A DNA stretch of 49,250 nucleotides from an uncultured Bacteroidota bacterium (GCA_902762805.1 CACWPQ010000027.1:1-49250); one strand, 5' to 3'; shown: positions 8,112 to 16,511, counted from the first letter of the stretch. A program made the numbers and translations. The notes: generated from the sequence alone by a model not told the origin.

Positions 8112-9041
8112 ATGATAGAAACCATCCAGCATAAAGGGGTCCGTTGGCTCGACATCACCAACCCCACCGAGGACGACTACCGTCTGCTTCTAGACGACTA
8201 TCATTTCCACCCCCTTGACATCGAGGACTGCCGCGGCACCACCCAGCGGCCCAAAATCGACGAGTACGACGACTACTATTTCCTCATCCTCCATTTCCCC
8301 TATTTCGACCGCGACAACAAGACCATCCGCATCCGCGAGGTGAAGCTCTTCTGGGGGCGCGACTACATCATCACCGTGGGCAAGGCCCATTGGGTGGTCA
8401 AGAAATTCTTCGACGACATTCAGGAGGACCTCGCCGAGGGCGACGAGGAGACGCAGGCCATGCTCGCTACCAGCGACCAGCTCCTCTACCACATCCTCAA
8501 CCGCCTCATGCTCGAAACCAACACCCTCGTCCAGCGCGTCGGCGCCGAGGTGGACCTCATCAACTACGACATCTTCAACAAAAAGGCGCGCTCCATCATC
8601 GAGCAAATCTCCATCACGCGCCGCAACATCATCCTCCTCAACACCACCTTCCGCCCGCAGCTGCGCGTGCTCCACATGTTCGAGAGCGGCGGCATCAAAG
8701 GCTTCGTCGACCCCGAGGTGGTCGATATGGAAGACTACTGGGGTAACATCCTGGACCAGTACCAGAAGATGTTCGACTCGATCGAGGATTTCGGCGAGTT
8801 GATCGAGGGCCTCTCGCAGACGTTCGACTCCCTGCTGACCAACCGCACCAACGACATCATGCGCGTGCTGACCTATTTCTCCACCATCATGCTTCCCCTG
8901 ACGGTGGTGGCCAGCCTCTTCGGCATGAACGTCGATTTCCCCTTCATCACCAGCACCGTCGCCTTCTGGGTCATTGTGGGCGTCATGGCGCTGATGACCG
9001 TCGGGTTGGTCTTCTTCTTCCGCCGCATGACGGGACGCTAG
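8112..9041 (+). CDS. corA: CorA-family magnesium/divalent metal transporter
   Basis: A 309-residue CorA-type channel subunit. The large cytoplasmic N-terminal domain ends in a long helix that leads to two C-terminal membrane helices. The family's selectivity-filter motif GMN is at residues 271-273 between them (YFSTIMLPLTVV... then FGMN). It would form a homopentamer moving Mg2+ (or Co2+/Ni2+). It has its own -7 box, an unusually strong ribosome-binding site, and lies behind a terminator, so it is a single-gene unit. Its TAG stop overlaps the convergent TAG of the ABC-F gene within one CTAG. Confidence 0.95.
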   Translation: MIETIQHKGVRWLDITNPTEDDYRLLLDDYHFHPLDIEDCRGTTQRPKIDEYDDYYFLILHFPYFDRDNKTIRIREVKLFWGRDYIITVGKAHWVVKKFFDDIQEDLAEGDEETQAMLATSDQLLYHILNRLMLETNTLVQRVGAEVDLINYDIFNKKARSIIEQISITRRNIILLNTTFRPQLRVLHMFESGGIKGFVDPEVVDMEDYWGNILDQYQKMFDSIEDFGELIEGLSQTFDSLLTNRTNDIMRVLTYFSTIMLPLTVVASLFGMNVDFPFITSTVAFWVIVGVMALMTVGLVFFFRRMTGR

Positions 9042-10948
9042 GTCAGCTCGTCCAGCTCCAGCCAGCGCAATTCCTTCTCGTCCAATAGATTGATGATTTC
9101 GCCGATACGGTGCGACGCCTCGGTGATTTCTTTCGCGTCGCTCATGCTGCCGTCGCTCAGCTTGCGTTCCAGCCCCGTGCGCTCGGCGGTCAGCTGCTCG
9201 ATCTCCTCCGTCAGCGCCTCGTATTCCTTCTGCTCCTTGTAGGTCAGCTTGCGTTTGGCGGCCGGCGGGTCCGCCACATTAGTCCTTTCATTTCCTTTCA
9301 CCCCCTTCTCGCTCCCTTTCACTCCTGCTTCAGCCTTGCGTTTCGCCTCTTTTTCAAGCCTGTACTGCGTATAGTTCGAGTGGTAGTCGCGTATCTTCCC
9401 CTCGCCCTCGAACACCAGCAGGTGGTCCACGATGTGGTCCATAAACGAGCGGTCGTGGCTGACGATGATGAGGCACCCCTTGTATCCCTGCAGGAACTGC
9501 TCCAGTATCTGCAACGTGTAGAGGTCCAGGTCGTTGGTGGGCTCGTCGAGGATGAGGAAGTTGGGGTTGGCCATCAGAACCTGCAGCAGGTAGAGCCTGC
9601 GGCGCTCGCCGCCGCTGAGGTTGCCGAAGTAGTTGAACTGCGTTGTGTTGTCGAAGCCGAAGTAGGTGAGGAACTGGTGCGCCGTCATGCTCTTGCCGCC
9701 CTCGATTTCAATCTCTTCGGCGATGTCCTTCACCAAGTCGATCACGCGGCGGTCCTCCGGTGCTTGCATGCCCCGTTGGGTGTAGTAGCCGAACTGGATA
9801 GTCTGCCCCACCACCACGCGCCCGCTCGTCGGCTTCAGCCGCTCGGTGATGATGTTGAGGAACGTGCTCTTGCCCACGCCGTTGGGACCCACGATGCCCA
9901 CCTTTTCCCCCCGCTTGAAGACATAGCTGTAGTCGTCAATGAGTGGCCTCACCCCCGACCCCTCTCCTGATAGGAGAGGGGAGTGGTTGGATTTATCCCC
10001 CCCTTCGCCTTCTAGTAGAGGGGGCTGCGGGAAGAAGCTTATGTTGTACAGCTCCAGTATCTTCCCCCCGATCCTTTCGGTCTTCACAGTGAGTTGCGGG
10101 CGGCTGTCGTCGAAGCGGGTATGCGCCTTGGCTTCGAGCTCGTAGAAGGCGTCGATGCGGGCCTGCGCCTTGGTGCCGCGGGCCTGCGGCATGCGGCGCA
10201 TCCATTCCAGCTCGGTGCGGTAGAGGCTGCGCGCCTTGGCCACCTCGGCCCGCTCGTTGGCCTCGCGCTCGGCCTTCTTCTCGAGGTAGTAGTCGTAGCG
10301 GCCGCGGTAGTGATAGAGGCGTGCGTTGTCCAGCTCGAAAATGTTGTCGCACACATTGTCGAGGAAGTAGCGGTCGTGCGTAACCATTAGCAGCGCCAGC
10401 CGCTGGCGCGAGAGGAAATCCTCAAGCCACTCGATCATCTCAATGTCCAGGTGGTTGGTCGGCTCGTCGAGGACGAGCAGGTTGCAGTCGTCCATCAGTA
10501 GCCGGCAGAGGGCCACCTTCTTCTGCTCGCCGCCGCTGAGGGTGGTCAGCGGGCGGTCCAGCATGCGGTCCACACCCATGCGGCTCAGTATCTCCGCCAT
10601 CCGCTGCTCCGTCTCCCACGCCTCCTCCGTCTCCGGCCGCCGTATGTTGTTCACATAGTCCCTGACACTGGCCACCGGCCACTGGTCACTGACCACTCCG
10701 CCCTGCGGCAAATACGCCAGCCGCACGTCGCCGCTGAAAGTCACGCGGCCGCTGTCCTGCAGCGTGTTGTAGCCCGGCTCGCCGTAGGCCGTCATGAGTA
10801 TGTTGAGCAGCGTCGACTTGCCGTAGCCGTTGCGGGCTATCAGCGCCGACTTCTGTCCGGCGTTGATGCCGAACGAGATATCCTCGAACAGCAGCTTCTC
10901 GCCGAAACTCTTCGTCAGGTTCTCAACCGTCAGTAATGCGTCTGCCAT
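9038..10948 (-). CDS. ABC-F family ATPase with repeat-encoded insertions
   Basis: A 636-residue soluble ABC-F protein with two ATPase domains and no membrane domain. Domain 1 has Walker A ARNGYGKST (38-46), signature LSGGEQKK (137-144) and DEPTNHLD (161-168). Domain 2 has GPNGVGKST, LSGGERRR and DEPTNDLD. A charged coiled-coil tail (Uup/YdiF-like) ends the protein. ABC-F proteins bind the ribosomal E site; the exact subgroup is not certain. Three repeat-derived segments sit in frame: residues 86-97 (heptamer), about 309-335 (hairpin repeat) just before domain 2, and 541-556 (decamer) before the coiled coil. All lie outside the nucleotide-binding motifs. The gene converges on corA. Confidence 0.92.
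   Translation of the reverse strand: MADALLTVENLTKSFGEKLLFEDISFGINAGQKSALIARNGYGKSTLLNILMTAYGEPGYNTLQDSGRVTFSGDVRLAYLPQGGVVSDQWPVASVRDYVNNIRRPETEEAWETEQRMAEILSRMGVDRMLDRPLTTLSGGEQKKVALCRLLMDDCNLLVLDEPTNHLDIEMIEWLEDFLSRQRLALLMVTHDRYFLDNVCDNIFELDNARLYHYRGRYDYYLEKKAEREANERAEVAKARSLYRTELEWMRRMPQARGTKAQARIDAFYELEAKAHTRFDDSRPQLTVKTERIGGKILELYNISFFPQPPLLEGEGGDKSNHSPLLSGEGSGVRPLIDDYSYVFKRGEKVGIVGPNGVGKSTFLNIITERLKPTSGRVVVGQTIQFGYYTQRGMQAPEDRRVIDLVKDIAEEIEIEGGKSMTAHQFLTYFGFDNTTQFNYFGNLSGGERRRLYLLQVLMANPNFLILDEPTNDLDLYTLQILEQFLQGYKGCLIIVSHDRSFMDHIVDHLLVFEGEGKIRDYHSNYTQYRLEKEAKRKAEAGVKGSEKGVKGNERTNVADPPAAKRKLTYKEQKEYEALTEEIEQLTAERTGLERKLSDGSMSDAKEITEASHRIGEIINLLDEKELRWLELDELT
9283..9326 (-). repeat. Decamer array inside the ABC-F gene
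   Basis: Four 10-bp units (minus strand GGAGTGAAAG type) encode the linker GVKGSEKGVKGNERTNV. Nearly the same peptide, GVKGSEKGVKGSERTNV, is readable at the intergenic copy at 12823-12870. The array ends in AGGAC like the other copies. Confidence 0.85.
9944..10023 (-). repeat. Hairpin repeat inside the ABC-F gene
   Basis: Two related palindromic segments lie in tandem. The first is a perfect 10-bp stem, CCCCTCTCCT (9959-9968) and AGGAGAGGGG (9972-9981), with a 3-nt loop. The second (about 9997-10023) is a weaker CCCCC/GGGGG version. They encode LLEGEGG and SPLLSGEGSGVRPL in frame. Confidence 0.8.
10662..10696 (-). repeat. Heptamer array (ACTGACC type) inside the ABC-F gene
   Basis: Five exact-period 7-bp units encode SDQWPVASV in frame between Walker A and the signature motif of domain 1. 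Confidence 0.85.
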
Positions 10949-10972
10949 TGTTTATTATAGTAGTCGAGTTTC

Positions 10973-11329
10973 TCATTGTTTCAGCAGTTTGTTGGCTTCC
11001 TCTTTCGCGCGGGCGCTGATCTCCGGCGTGATGTACTTGTAGAGGTTGCGCAGCACCACCATCAGCGCCGTCAGGTCGTCGGTGAAGCCCAGTGCCGGGA
11101 TGAAGTCCGGCACCAGGTCCGTGGGCAATATCAAGTAGCCCAGCGCACCGATAATCAGCGTCTTGGCACTCTTCGGCACATCTTTCGATTGCAACAGATA
11201 GTAGAGCTGCAGGGCAGGGTAGAGCACCTTCGACCCCACCTGTGCCGCCACTTTCGCCAGCTTCTTCCAGAAGCCCTTCTCGTCGTAATGCCGCTCGTAC
11301 TGCGGCGCAGTTTCCATGTTGAATTTCAT
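10973..11329 (-). CDS. YkvA/DUF1232 family small membrane protein
   Basis: A 118-residue protein with the DUF1232 core: a hydrophobic helix (TLIIGALGYLILP) followed by the signature TDLVPDFIPALGFTDDLTAL, then a helical tail. Family members are small membrane proteins of unknown function. A second ATG at 11317 would drop four residues and is equally possible. It lies upstream of, and in the same direction as, the ABC-F gene (24-nt gap), so the two may be co-transcribed. It is divergent from the phosphofructokinase gene. Confidence 0.8.
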   Translation of the reverse strand: MKFNMETAPQYERHYDEKGFWKKLAKVAAQVGSKVLYPALQLYYLLQSKDVPKSAKTLIIGALGYLILPTDLVPDFIPALGFTDDLTALMVVLRNLYKYITPEISARAKEEANKLLKQ

Positions 11330-11544
11330 GACGGCACTAACGCACGCATTGCAGATTTATTGTATGCAGAAGGTGAATCCATGTTTATATCTGCCCTCCA
11401 TCCGCCCCCGTTCCCCAATCTTGGCCCTTTTTCCGCACTTTTTGCGAAAAATCCTGCAACTTTTTCGATGGTTTGCAACTCGCTGTGCCACAGTGTTTAT
11501 CACTCGAAACGCCACTTTTATTTTTCCACCTCGGTTTTTATTCG

Positions 11545-11552
11545 TAATTTTG
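11545..11552 (+). promoter_or_regulatory. Bacteroidota -7 box for the phosphofructokinase gene
   Basis: TAATTTTG followed by C lies 28 nt before the ATG at 11580, with T-rich sequence in the -33 region. It supports the 11580 start over an upstream in-frame ATG at 11316. Confidence 0.65.
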
Positions 11553-11579
11553 CACTCTCATTTTAATACAACAACCCAC

Positions 11580-12809
11580 ATGAAAAGCATAGCAATACTC
11601 ACGGGCGGCGGCCCCGCCCCGGGAATGAATACAGTGGTCGCCTCGGTGGCCAAAACCTTCCTCCGCGACGGCTTCCGCGTCATCGGTCTCCACGGCGGCT
11701 ACAGCGCCCTCTTCACCGACCAGCCCCGCATGCAGGACCTCGACTTCCTCACTGCCGACGAAATCTTCAACAAGGGTGGCTCCATCCTCAAAATGAGCCG
11801 TTTCAAACCCACCCCCGAGGACTTCGAGCAGCGTTTCAACCTGAAGTTCTTCACCGACAACGAGGTCAAACTCCTCGTCACCGTCGGCGGCGACGACACC
11901 GCCTCCACCGCCAACCGCATCGCCAAGTTCCTGGCCGACAAGCACTATCCCATCGCCAACATCCACGTCCCTAAGACCATCGACAACGACCTCCCGCTCC
12001 CCAACTCCAGCCCCACCTTCGGCTACAACAGCGCCAAGGCCCAGGGCTGCGTCCTGGCCACCGCCGTCATGGAAGACGCCCGCACCTCCGAGAACTGGTT
12101 CGTTGTCAGCGCCATGGGTCGCTCCGCAGGCCACCTCGCCCTCGGCATCGCCGGCGCATGCCACTACCCCATGGTCATCATCCCCGAATTCTTCAACCGC
12201 ACCGAAATCACCGTCGACAAAATCATCAACATGGTCGTCTCCTGCATCGTCAAGCGCAAGCTGATGGGCATCAACTACGGCGCCGCCATGATTTCCGAAG
12301 GTGTCTTCCATAGCCTCTCCGACGAGGAGATCCGCAACTCCGGCATCCACTTCTCCTACGACGAGCACGGCCACCCCGAGCTCGGCAAGGTCTCCAAAGC
12401 CCACATCTTCAACGACCTCCTGGAGCGTAAAGTCAAAGAGTTGGGCCTCAAGGTGAAGTCCCGCCCCGTCGAGATCGGCTACGAAATCCGTTGCCACACC
12501 CCCATCGCCTTCGACCTCACCTACTGCTCGCTCATGGGCATGGGCGTCCACAAGCTCTTCAACGAGGGCTGCACCGGCTGCATGGTCTATGTCGACCAGC
12601 AGGGCAACGCCTCGCCCCTCTACCTCCGCGACCTCCAGGATCCCGAGACCGGCAAGATCCCCCCGCGCCTGGTCAACGTCGACAGCAACAAGGTCATGTC
12701 CTACGTCAACGACATCATGGACTACATCACCCCCGCCGACTACGAGGCCGCCAAGAAGTATCTTGCCAACCCCGAGCAGTATGACTTCAAACGCATCCTT
12801 AATTGGTAA
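11580..12809 (+). CDS. Phosphofructokinase, probably PPi-dependent
   Basis: A 409-residue PFKA-superfamily enzyme, which phosphorylates fructose 6-phosphate in glycolysis. The phosphate-binding N-terminus is GGGPAPGMN (9-17). The phosphoryl-donor determinants are GGDD (103-106) and PKTIDND (131-137). In this family, Asp in place of the second Gly of GGDG, together with Lys in PKTID, marks PPi-dependent enzymes; ATP enzymes have GGDG and PGTID. Donor use is therefore an inference. The MGRSAGHLAL block and the C-terminal substrate site are intact. The start at 11580 is chosen because a -7 box lies just upstream. A large inverted decamer repeat follows its stop. Confidence 0.88.
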   Translation: MKSIAILTGGGPAPGMNTVVASVAKTFLRDGFRVIGLHGGYSALFTDQPRMQDLDFLTADEIFNKGGSILKMSRFKPTPEDFEQRFNLKFFTDNEVKLLVTVGGDDTASTANRIAKFLADKHYPIANIHVPKTIDNDLPLPNSSPTFGYNSAKAQGCVLATAVMEDARTSENWFVVSAMGRSAGHLALGIAGACHYPMVIIPEFFNRTEITVDKIINMVVSCIVKRKLMGINYGAAMISEGVFHSLSDEEIRNSGIHFSYDEHGHPELGKVSKAHIFNDLLERKVKELGLKVKSRPVEIGYEIRCHTPIAFDLTYCSLMGMGVHKLFNEGCTGCMVYVDQQGNASPLYLRDLQDPETGKIPPRLVNVDSNKVMSYVNDIMDYITPADYEAAKKYLANPEQYDFKRILNW

Positions 12810-12819
12810 GTTCTTCCGG

Positions 12820-12862
12820 GGAGTGAAAGGGAGTGAAAAAGGAGTGAAAGGAAGTGAAAGGA
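12820..12862 (+). repeat. Decamer array, left arm of a large inverted repeat
   Basis: Four GGGAGTGAAA-type units end in AGGACAAATG. They are opposed by the inverted array at 12889-12930. Confidence 0.85.
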
Positions 12863-12867
12863 CAAAT

Positions 12868-14115
12868 GTGCAAACCGCCGCTAATGTCCTCTCACTCCCT
12901 TTCACTCCCTTTCACTTCCTCTCACTCCTCTTCTTCCTGCTTCTTCCCACCCTGGCTTCGGGCCAGTCGAAGAAGCAGCTCGAGCGCGACAAGGCCCGCG
13001 TGGAGCAGGAAATCAAGAAACTCAACTCCGACCTCGCCAAGGCCAAGAAGAACAGCCGCTCCAGCCAGCAACAGCTCAACCTGCTCGAGAAGAAAATCTC
13101 CGAGCGCACCAAGCTCATCAACAACATCAACGGCCAGGTCAACCTCCTCAACATGCGCATGACGCAGACCGAGGACAGCATCTCCCTCATCCGCACCCAG
13201 ATCGACAGCCTCAAGCTCGAGTACGGCCGCGTGGTCCGCGCCCTCTACAACGAGCGCGGCAACCTCGACAAGATGGTCCTCCTGCTCGACACCAAGAGCT
13301 ACAACTACGCCTACCTCCGCACCAAATACTACCGCGACTACTCGCGCTACCGCCGCCGCCAAGCCGCCCATATCCAGCAGAAAGAGCAGGAGCTGGGCGA
13401 CATCAGCCTCGACCTCCAGCGCCAGCAGCGCGAGCAGAGCGACCTCCTCGCCCAGCAGCGCCGTCAGAAAGACCAGCTCTCGCGCGAGCAGAAGGAGAAG
13501 CAGCAGTCGCTGAAGGCCTCCAAGCAGCAGGAGAAATCCCTCCAGCAGCAGATAGCCAAGAAAGAGCAGCAGAAACGCCAGCTGCAGCAACAGATACAGA
13601 AGATTATCAACGAGGAGATCGCCAAGGCCGCTTCCCGCAAGAAGAAGGGCTCCACCGCCACCGGCAGCAGCGGATCCACCACCTCCACCGCCTCCAGCGC
13701 CGAGGTGGCCCTCACCGCCGACTTCGCCTCCAACAAGGGGCGCCTCCCCTGGCCCTGCTACTATAATAAGGTATCGCGCGAGTACGGCAAGTACACCCAC
13801 GCCTCCGGCGGCCAGAACATGAACAACGGCATCGACCTCCTCTGCAAGGCCGGCGCTCCCGTCAAGGCCGTCTTCAACGGCACCGTCAGCCGTGTCTTCA
13901 CCTGCCCCAACGGCACCCGCGGCATCATCGTCCGCCACGGCGAATACATGACCGTCTACGCCAACCTCGCCACCGTCACCGTCAGCGAGGGCCGCGACGT
14001 GGCCACCAACCAGAACCTCGGCACCGTCTACACCGCCGACGACGGCACCGCCGAATTCTCCTTCCAGCTCTGGAAAGGCACCACCTCCCAAAACCCACGC
14101 CAATGGCTCAGATAG
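12868..14115 (+). CDS. EnvC-like LytM-domain protein (degenerate M23 peptidase)
   Basis: About 415 residues: a signal peptide, a long coiled coil (about 35-270, with Gln/Arg/Lys-rich heptads), an Ala/Ser/Thr-rich linker and a C-terminal M23/LytM domain. The zinc ligands of active M23 peptidases are missing: the usual H-x-G-x-D is NNGID, and the final H-x-H is replaced in AEFSFQLW. That matches EnvC/NlpD-type activators of amidases that split peptidoglycan at division. No in-frame ATG exists; GTG at 12868 is the best start, in the loop of the inverted decamer repeat. The hydrophobic signal core (LSLPFTPFHFLSLLFF) is encoded by the decamer. LpxH overlaps its end by 13 nt. Confidence 0.8.
   Translation: MQTAANVLSLPFTPFHFLSLLFFLLLPTLASGQSKKQLERDKARVEQEIKKLNSDLAKAKKNSRSSQQQLNLLEKKISERTKLINNINGQVNLLNMRMTQTEDSISLIRTQIDSLKLEYGRVVRALYNERGNLDKMVLLLDTKSYNYAYLRTKYYRDYSRYRRRQAAHIQQKEQELGDISLDLQRQQREQSDLLAQQRRQKDQLSREQKEKQQSLKASKQQEKSLQQQIAKKEQQKRQLQQQIQKIINEEIAKAASRKKKGSTATGSSGSTTSTASSAEVALTADFASNKGRLPWPCYYNKVSREYGKYTHASGGQNMNNGIDLLCKAGAPVKAVFNGTVSRVFTCPNGTRGIIVRHGEYMTVYANLATVTVSEGRDVATNQNLGTVYTADDGTAEFSFQLWKGTTSQNPRQWLR
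12889..12930 (-). repeat. Decamer array, right arm of the inverted repeat
   Basis: Four TCACTCCCTT-type units (the complement of the left arm) encode the signal-peptide core of the EnvC-like protein. Confidence 0.85.
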
Positions 14116-14849
14116 TCTTCCTTTCCGATGCCCATTTGGGGAGCGGGGCCGACAGCGCCGAGCGCGAGCGACAGCTCTGCCGCTTCCTCGACTCCATCAA
14201 GGCCTCCTGCTCCCACCTCTTCCTCCTGGGCGACATCTTCGACTTCTGGTTCACCTACCGCCACCTCGTCCCTCGCGGCCACACGCGCCTGCTGGGCAAG
14301 CTCGCCGAGCTCTCCGACTCCGGCATCGAAATCCACTTCTTCATCGGCAACCACGACATGTGGGTCTTCGACTACCTCTCCTCCGAACTCGGCATCATCA
14401 CCCACTCCGAACCCAAACTCCTAACCCTCCACGGGCGCCGCTGCCTCGTCGGCCACGGCGACGGCCTCGGCCACACCGACCGCTGGTTCGACTTCGTCCG
14501 CCTCTTCTTCCGCAGCCGCTTCTGCCAGCGCCTCTTCAAGATGCTCCCCTCAGCCTTCACCTTCGGCATCGCCCACCGCTGGAGCGACTCCAACAAGCGC
14601 CGCCATGCACGCCGCAACATGCTGCGCTACCTCGGCGACGACCGCGAGGGCATCGTCATCCACTGCAAGCAGGTGCTCGATAAAATACCCCTCGACTACT
14701 GCATCTTCGGCCACCGCCACACACCCCTCACCCGCGACCTCGGCCACGGATGCACCTACCTCAACACCGGCGACTGGCTCCACAACCGCAACTACGCCGT
14801 CCTCCACCCCGACGGCTCGTTGGAACTGCTGGACTACAAAGATGAATAA
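14103..14849 (+). CDS. lpxH: UDP-2,3-diacylglucosamine diphosphatase (LpxH)
   Basis: A 248-residue calcineurin-like metallophosphoesterase. Metal-binding motifs are present in order: DAH (9-11), GD (43-44, in LGDIFDFW), GNHD (82-85), HGD (118-120) and GHRH near residue 206. The GDIFDFWF block and the Arg-rich insert around residues 150-185 fit LpxH, which cleaves UDP-2,3-diacylglucosamine to lipid X in lipid A synthesis at the inner face of the inner membrane. The ATG overlaps the end of the EnvC-like gene by 13 nt. The overlap suggests the two envelope genes are co-translated. Repeat copy B begins 10 nt after the stop. Confidence 0.88.
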   Translation: MAQIVFLSDAHLGSGADSAERERQLCRFLDSIKASCSHLFLLGDIFDFWFTYRHLVPRGHTRLLGKLAELSDSGIEIHFFIGNHDMWVFDYLSSELGIITHSEPKLLTLHGRRCLVGHGDGLGHTDRWFDFVRLFFRSRFCQRLFKMLPSAFTFGIAHRWSDSNKRRHARRNMLRYLGDDREGIVIHCKQVLDKIPLDYCIFGHRHTPLTRDLGHGCTYLNTGDWLHNRNYAVLHPDGSLELLDYKDE

Positions 14850-14859
14850 AAGTATACAT

Positions 14860-14942
14860 CATTACCCACCGATGGGTAATAATGTGTAAGGGCCGAACTA
14901 TTACCCTAGAGAACCCCTACCATTCCCCTGGAGAACCCCTAC
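14860..14942 (+). repeat. 3'-end stem-loop / 11-bp repeat element, copy B
   Basis: It starts 10 nt after the lpxH stop, in the same orientation. GGGTAATA and TATTACCC enclose a loop with GGGCCGAAC, followed by three to four 11-bp units. Its end overlaps the stop codon of the convergent substrate-binding-protein gene. Confidence 0.85.
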
Positions 14943-16498
14943 TGCGCTATCCTCACATGACGCAGGTCGGGGCAGTTCATGGCGTTGGAGCGCAAGCCGC
15001 TGACGCTGAGGTGGGTGAAGTGCAGTATCTGGTCGTAGTAGAGCACCATCACCGGCGCCTCGGCCATCACCAGGCTGTCCATCGTGCGGTAGAGCCTCGT
15101 GCGCTCCCGCTCGTCGGTGCAGCTGCGGGCGCGCAGGTAGAGGCGGTCGAAGTCGGCGTTGTCGAACCGTGTGTAGTTGGGCCCCGCCGGCGCCTTGTTC
15201 CCGCTGTAGAAGAGCGAGAGGTAGTTCTCGGCATCGGGATAGTCGGCTACCCACGAGCCCCGGAACCACGCGTTCTTCCCCTCGCCGATCTGGCTCCGCA
15301 GCGCCGCCGGCGGGTTCACATCCACCTGTATGTCCATCCCCAGCAGGCCCAGCTGCTGCTGCAGGTACTTGCAGAGGTCCAGGTAGTTGGCCGTCGTGCT
15401 GAGCTTCAGACGTCCCAGCCCCTGCCCGCCAGGGTAGCCCGCCTCGGCCAGCAGGGCGGCGGCGCGCTCGGGGTCGTACTCGTAGCCGTAGGCTCCCAGC
15501 GTGTCGAACCCCGGCAGCCCCAGCGGCACAAAGCCCCCCACTCCCGGCTGGCCCACGTTGTTGCGCAGGTAGCGCATCATCTTCCTGCGGTCGAACCCGC
15601 AGCTGATGGCCTGGCGCACTCGCCTGTCTTTCAGCGGACTGGCCTCGCCCTCCATCTGGAAGCCCAGGTATTCGGTGTTCAGATACGGCGTCGAGTGCAT
15701 GCGGATGCGGCCGGCATACTTCTCCTTCAGCTGCCCGTCGAGGGTCAATATTTCATCCTTGTAGCTGGCATCCAGCGAGTTCATAAAGTCCAGGTTCCCC
15801 TTGACAAACTCCAGGAACGCCGTGTGCCGGTCCACGATGAAGGTCACCGCCACCGCGTCGAGGTAGGGGAGTCCCCGCTCGAAATAGTCCGTGTTTTTGC
15901 GCAGCACCAGCTTGACCCCCTCCTTCCAGTACTGGAACTTGAACGGCCCCGTGCCGCAGGGGTTGCGGCGGAAGTCCTTGCCGTGCCTCTCCACCTCCTC
16001 CTTCGGCACCACCGAGCAGTACACCATCCCCAGCTGGCTCAGGAACGGGGCGAAGGGCTGCTTGAGGCATATCTCGAAAGTGGTGTCGTTCAGTGCTTTG
16101 AAACTCTCCACATCGTGGAATATCCACGCCCCGGGCGACATCACCTCGGGGTCCACCACGCGGCCGAAGCTGTACTCGAAGTCGCTCGCCACCACGCGCC
16201 GCCCGTTGTGGAAGCGCACGTCGTCGCGCAGCGTGAACGTGTAGCGCAGCCCGTCCGCGCTCACCTCCCACCGCTTGGCTATCGAGGGCTGCACCTGCAG
16301 CAGGGTGTCCAGCTCGATCAGCCCGTTGTACAGCTGGCGGCAGCCCCAGATGATGCTTTGGTCCTTCGCGAAGGCGGGGTCCAGCGTCGCGATGCCGGCA
16401 CTCTCGTTGTAGCGGAAAATCATCTTGTCATCGTGCCGGTGCCCCCCGCAGGCAGCCATCAGCAACGTTGTCAGTATCAGTAGGAAATAATATTTCAT
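14939..16498 (-). CDS. Oligopeptide-type ABC transporter substrate-binding lipoprotein
   Basis: A 519-residue solute-binding protein of family 5 (OppA/DppA type). The N-terminus (MKYYFLLILTTLLMAAC) is a lipoprotein signal with Cys17. The mature chain shows family blocks: TLDPAFAKD, LYNGLIELD, YTFTLRDDVRFHNG with SDFEYSF, and GTGPFKF. It would capture peptides (or nickel/other family 5 ligands) for an inner-membrane ABC importer. No permease or ATPase gene is near, so it may work with a distant transporter or bind peptides for other uses. The start at 16498 is preferred over 16525 because it gives a clean signal peptide and avoids overlap with the RNA ligase gene. Confidence 0.88.
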   Translation of the reverse strand: MKYYFLLILTTLLMAACGGHRHDDKMIFRYNESAGIATLDPAFAKDQSIIWGCRQLYNGLIELDTLLQVQPSIAKRWEVSADGLRYTFTLRDDVRFHNGRRVVASDFEYSFGRVVDPEVMSPGAWIFHDVESFKALNDTTFEICLKQPFAPFLSQLGMVYCSVVPKEEVERHGKDFRRNPCGTGPFKFQYWKEGVKLVLRKNTDYFERGLPYLDAVAVTFIVDRHTAFLEFVKGNLDFMNSLDASYKDEILTLDGQLKEKYAGRIRMHSTPYLNTEYLGFQMEGEASPLKDRRVRQAISCGFDRRKMMRYLRNNVGQPGVGGFVPLGLPGFDTLGAYGYEYDPERAAALLAEAGYPGGQGLGRLKLSTTANYLDLCKYLQQQLGLLGMDIQVDVNPPAALRSQIGEGKNAWFRGSWVADYPDAENYLSLFYSGNKAPAGPNYTRFDNADFDRLYLRARSCTDERERTRLYRTMDSLVMAEAPVMVLYYDQILHFTHLSVSGLRSNAMNCPDLRHVRIAQ

Positions 16499-16511
16499 TT
16501 CAACTTTTAGT

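Noticed and set aside
11316..11579. 88-codon N-terminal extension of the phosphofructokinase
   Set aside because: It crosses the -7 box at 11545-11552 and is unlike the family; the ATG at 11580 gives the standard N-terminus.
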